13,830 nt of DNA from Chloroflexota bacterium. Lineage in GTDB: Bacteria; Chloroflexota; Dehalococcoidia; Bin125. The stretch spans positions 1-13,830 of the forward strand of contig JAPOXB010000149.1 of the NCBI GenBank assembly GCA_026707335.1, written 5' to 3'. The notes under the pieces were generated by a model. It had not been told where the DNA came from, did not search any database, and saw only the letters and a program-made list of their open reading frames with translations. This document shows, piece by piece, positions 12,674 through 13,830 of the stretch. Positions within the stretch are counted from its first letter, which is position 1. Each line of letters starts with the position of its first letter. The translations under genes were made by a program, and so were the position numbers.

Positions 12674-13830
12674 ATGACGCTCGACCGCCCCGCCACCGAC
12701 GACCCCGGCCTCGCCCTCCCCGACGACATCTCCCGGATCGCGGAGTTCGCCGCCACTTACTCGCCGGGGCCGCGCAAGCCGCCGGGAGTCGCGGCGTACG
12801 CCGTGGGCCAGGTCGCGGCCTACCTGCGCGAACTGCTCGACACCGACCCGGTCGTCGGCGACATCTGGGTCTCCGGCGAGTTGCTCAACTTGTCGCGCTC
12901 CCAGGCGGGACACATGTACTTCACCCTCGGCGACGCCGACGGCGCGCTGCCCTGCGTGTTCTTCCGCCGCGAGAACCGCGGCGTGCGTGTAGAGGAGGGC
13001 GAGCAGGTGCTCGTGCACGGGCGGGTCTCGCTCTGGGCCGAGCGCGGCGAACTGCAGCTCTACGTCGATGCGCTGCAGCCCGAGGGTCTGGGCGTGCAAC
13101 AGGCCGAATTCGAGCGGCTGCGCCGCCAGCTCGAGGCGGAGGGCTTGTTCGACCCCGGACGCAAGCGCCGGCTGCCCGCCTACCCGCGCGCGATCGGCGT
13201 CGCGACCTCGCCGGCCGGGGCCGTCTGGCACGACGTGCAGACGGTGCTCGCGCGGCGCTGGCCGCCGGCGGGTCTCGTGCTCGCTCCCTGCCGGGTGCAG
13301 GGCGACGGAGCGCCGGAGTCGATCGTGCAAGCGATCGAGGCGCTCAACGCGGCGGCGGACGGCGGCGCGCCGATCGACGTGCTGATCGTCGCGCGCGGCG
13401 GCGGCTCTGCGGAGGACTTGGCCGCGTTCAACAGCGAGATCGTCGTGCGGGCCGCCTACGCCAGCGGCCTGCCGCTCGTCAGCGCCGTTGGCCACGAAAC
13501 GGATGTGACGCTGATCGACTTCGTTTCCGACGTGCGCGCGCCGACGCCGTCGGCGGCGGCGGAGTTGGTCGCGCCCGACCGCGCCGAGGAGGCGGCGCGG
13601 CTGCGCGAACGCCGGGAGGCACTGGGCCGCGCGATCGATCGGACGACGGAGTCGGCGCGGATCGACCTGGACGCGGCGCGGGAGCGGCTCGACGCGGCGG
13701 CGCCCGACTGCGATTCGGAGCGGCTGCGGCTCGACGCGCTGCTGGGGCGCGGCTGGGAAATCGTGCAGGGGCGGGTCGCGACGGCGCGGCTGGGCCTGGC
13801 CGGGCAGGCGGCGCGACTGGCCACGCTCGA
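12674..13830 (+). CDS. xseA: Exodeoxyribonuclease VII large subunit, 3'-truncated by window edge
   Basis: Catalytic subunit of ExoVII, which degrades single-stranded DNA to oligonucleotides from either end; works with XseB, expected just beyond the window. 385 full codons are visible with no stop. The family N-terminus and OB fold start near 41 (YAVGQVAAYLRELLD...WVSGELLNLS...GHMYFTLGD). The nuclease domain (about 140-300) has ATSPAGAVWHDV (177-188), ARGGGSAEDLAAFNSE (240-255) and the signature SAVGHETDVTLIDFVSDVRAPTPSAAAEL (270-298). The start of the charged coiled-coil stalk follows (about 302-385). ATG 12674 gives about 40 residues ahead of the usual N-terminus, Pro/Asp-rich and without homology I recognise; no other ATG or GTG precedes the conserved part. 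No ribosome binding site is visible. accBC and nusB, often found between efp and xseA in other bacteria, are absent. Confidence 0.96.
   Translation, partial: MTLDRPATDDPGLALPDDISRIAEFAATYSPGPRKPPGVAAYAVGQVAAYLRELLDTDPVVGDIWVSGELLNLSRSQAGHMYFTLGDADGALPCVFFRRENRGVRVEEGEQVLVHGRVSLWAERGELQLYVDALQPEGLGVQQAEFERLRRQLEAEGLFDPGRKRRLPAYPRAIGVATSPAGAVWHDVQTVLARRWPPAGLVLAPCRVQGDGAPESIVQAIEALNAAADGGAPIDVLIVARGGGSAEDLAAFNSEIVVRAAYASGLPLVSAVGHETDVTLIDFVSDVRAPTPSAAAELVAPDRAEEAARLRERREALGRAIDRTTESARIDLDAARERLDAAAPDCDSERLRLDALLGRGWEIVQGRVATARLGLAGQAARLATL

Noticed and set aside
1..13830. Defence system, mobile element, CRISPR or secondary-metabolite cluster
   Set aside because: All nine coding regions are recognisable housekeeping families with uniform composition. 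No transposase, repeat-spacer array, att-like duplication or composition shift is visible. XerC is the chromosomal type, not an obvious integrase.

Overview
The window is about 13.8 kb of very GC-rich (roughly 70% by eye), gene-dense bacterial chromosome. It carries only housekeeping genes. I see no mobile element, CRISPR array, rRNA or tRNA, and nothing that amounts to an undescribed system. Codon use is uniform, with a strong G/C third-position preference, so long shadow ORFs run on both strands. The AlaRS core (STQKCFRTTDI, then a FFEMMGNFSLGDYF block), the EF-P loop (VGRGSA) and the gene order fit a GC-rich Chloroflexota lineage best. The TopA tail (GR[FY]GP repeats, no zinc fingers, Lys/Arg-rich end) also resembles Actinobacteria. 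The phylum call is inference.

Layout. Bases 1-2219 hold alaS on the minus strand, cut at its 3' end by the window edge. A 204-bp divergent intergenic region (2220-2423) has a promoter candidate for each side, a short palindrome beside the alaS -10, and two stem-loops just ahead of the glmU ribosome binding site. All other genes are on the plus strand: glmU overlapping a CNNM/CorC-type CBS membrane protein (ATGA), dprA overlapping topA by 14 bases, xerC overlapping aroQ (GTGA), then an Xaa-Pro peptidase, efp, and xseA running off the right edge. No gap exceeds 204 bases.

How the genes relate. Two classic neighbourhoods sit next to each other: dprA-topA-xerC (Bacillus has smf-topA-gid-codV) and aroQ-Xaa-Pro peptidase-efp (Bacillus has yqhS-yqhT-efp). 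dprA, topA, xerC and xseA all act on DNA (ssDNA loading, supercoil relaxation, dimer resolution, ssDNA digestion). The peptidase and EF-P both deal with proline, at the protein-breakdown and ribosome stages. glmU supplies UDP-GlcNAc for the envelope and aroQ supplies the shikimate pathway.

Points worth a second look: a roughly 85-residue insertion in AlaRS, the palindrome at the alaS promoter, the two-hairpin glmU leader, an 11-bp phased repeat at the xerC promoter, an arginine at the EF-P modification site, a possibly leaderless xseA, and a divergent DUF21 membrane domain in the CBS protein.
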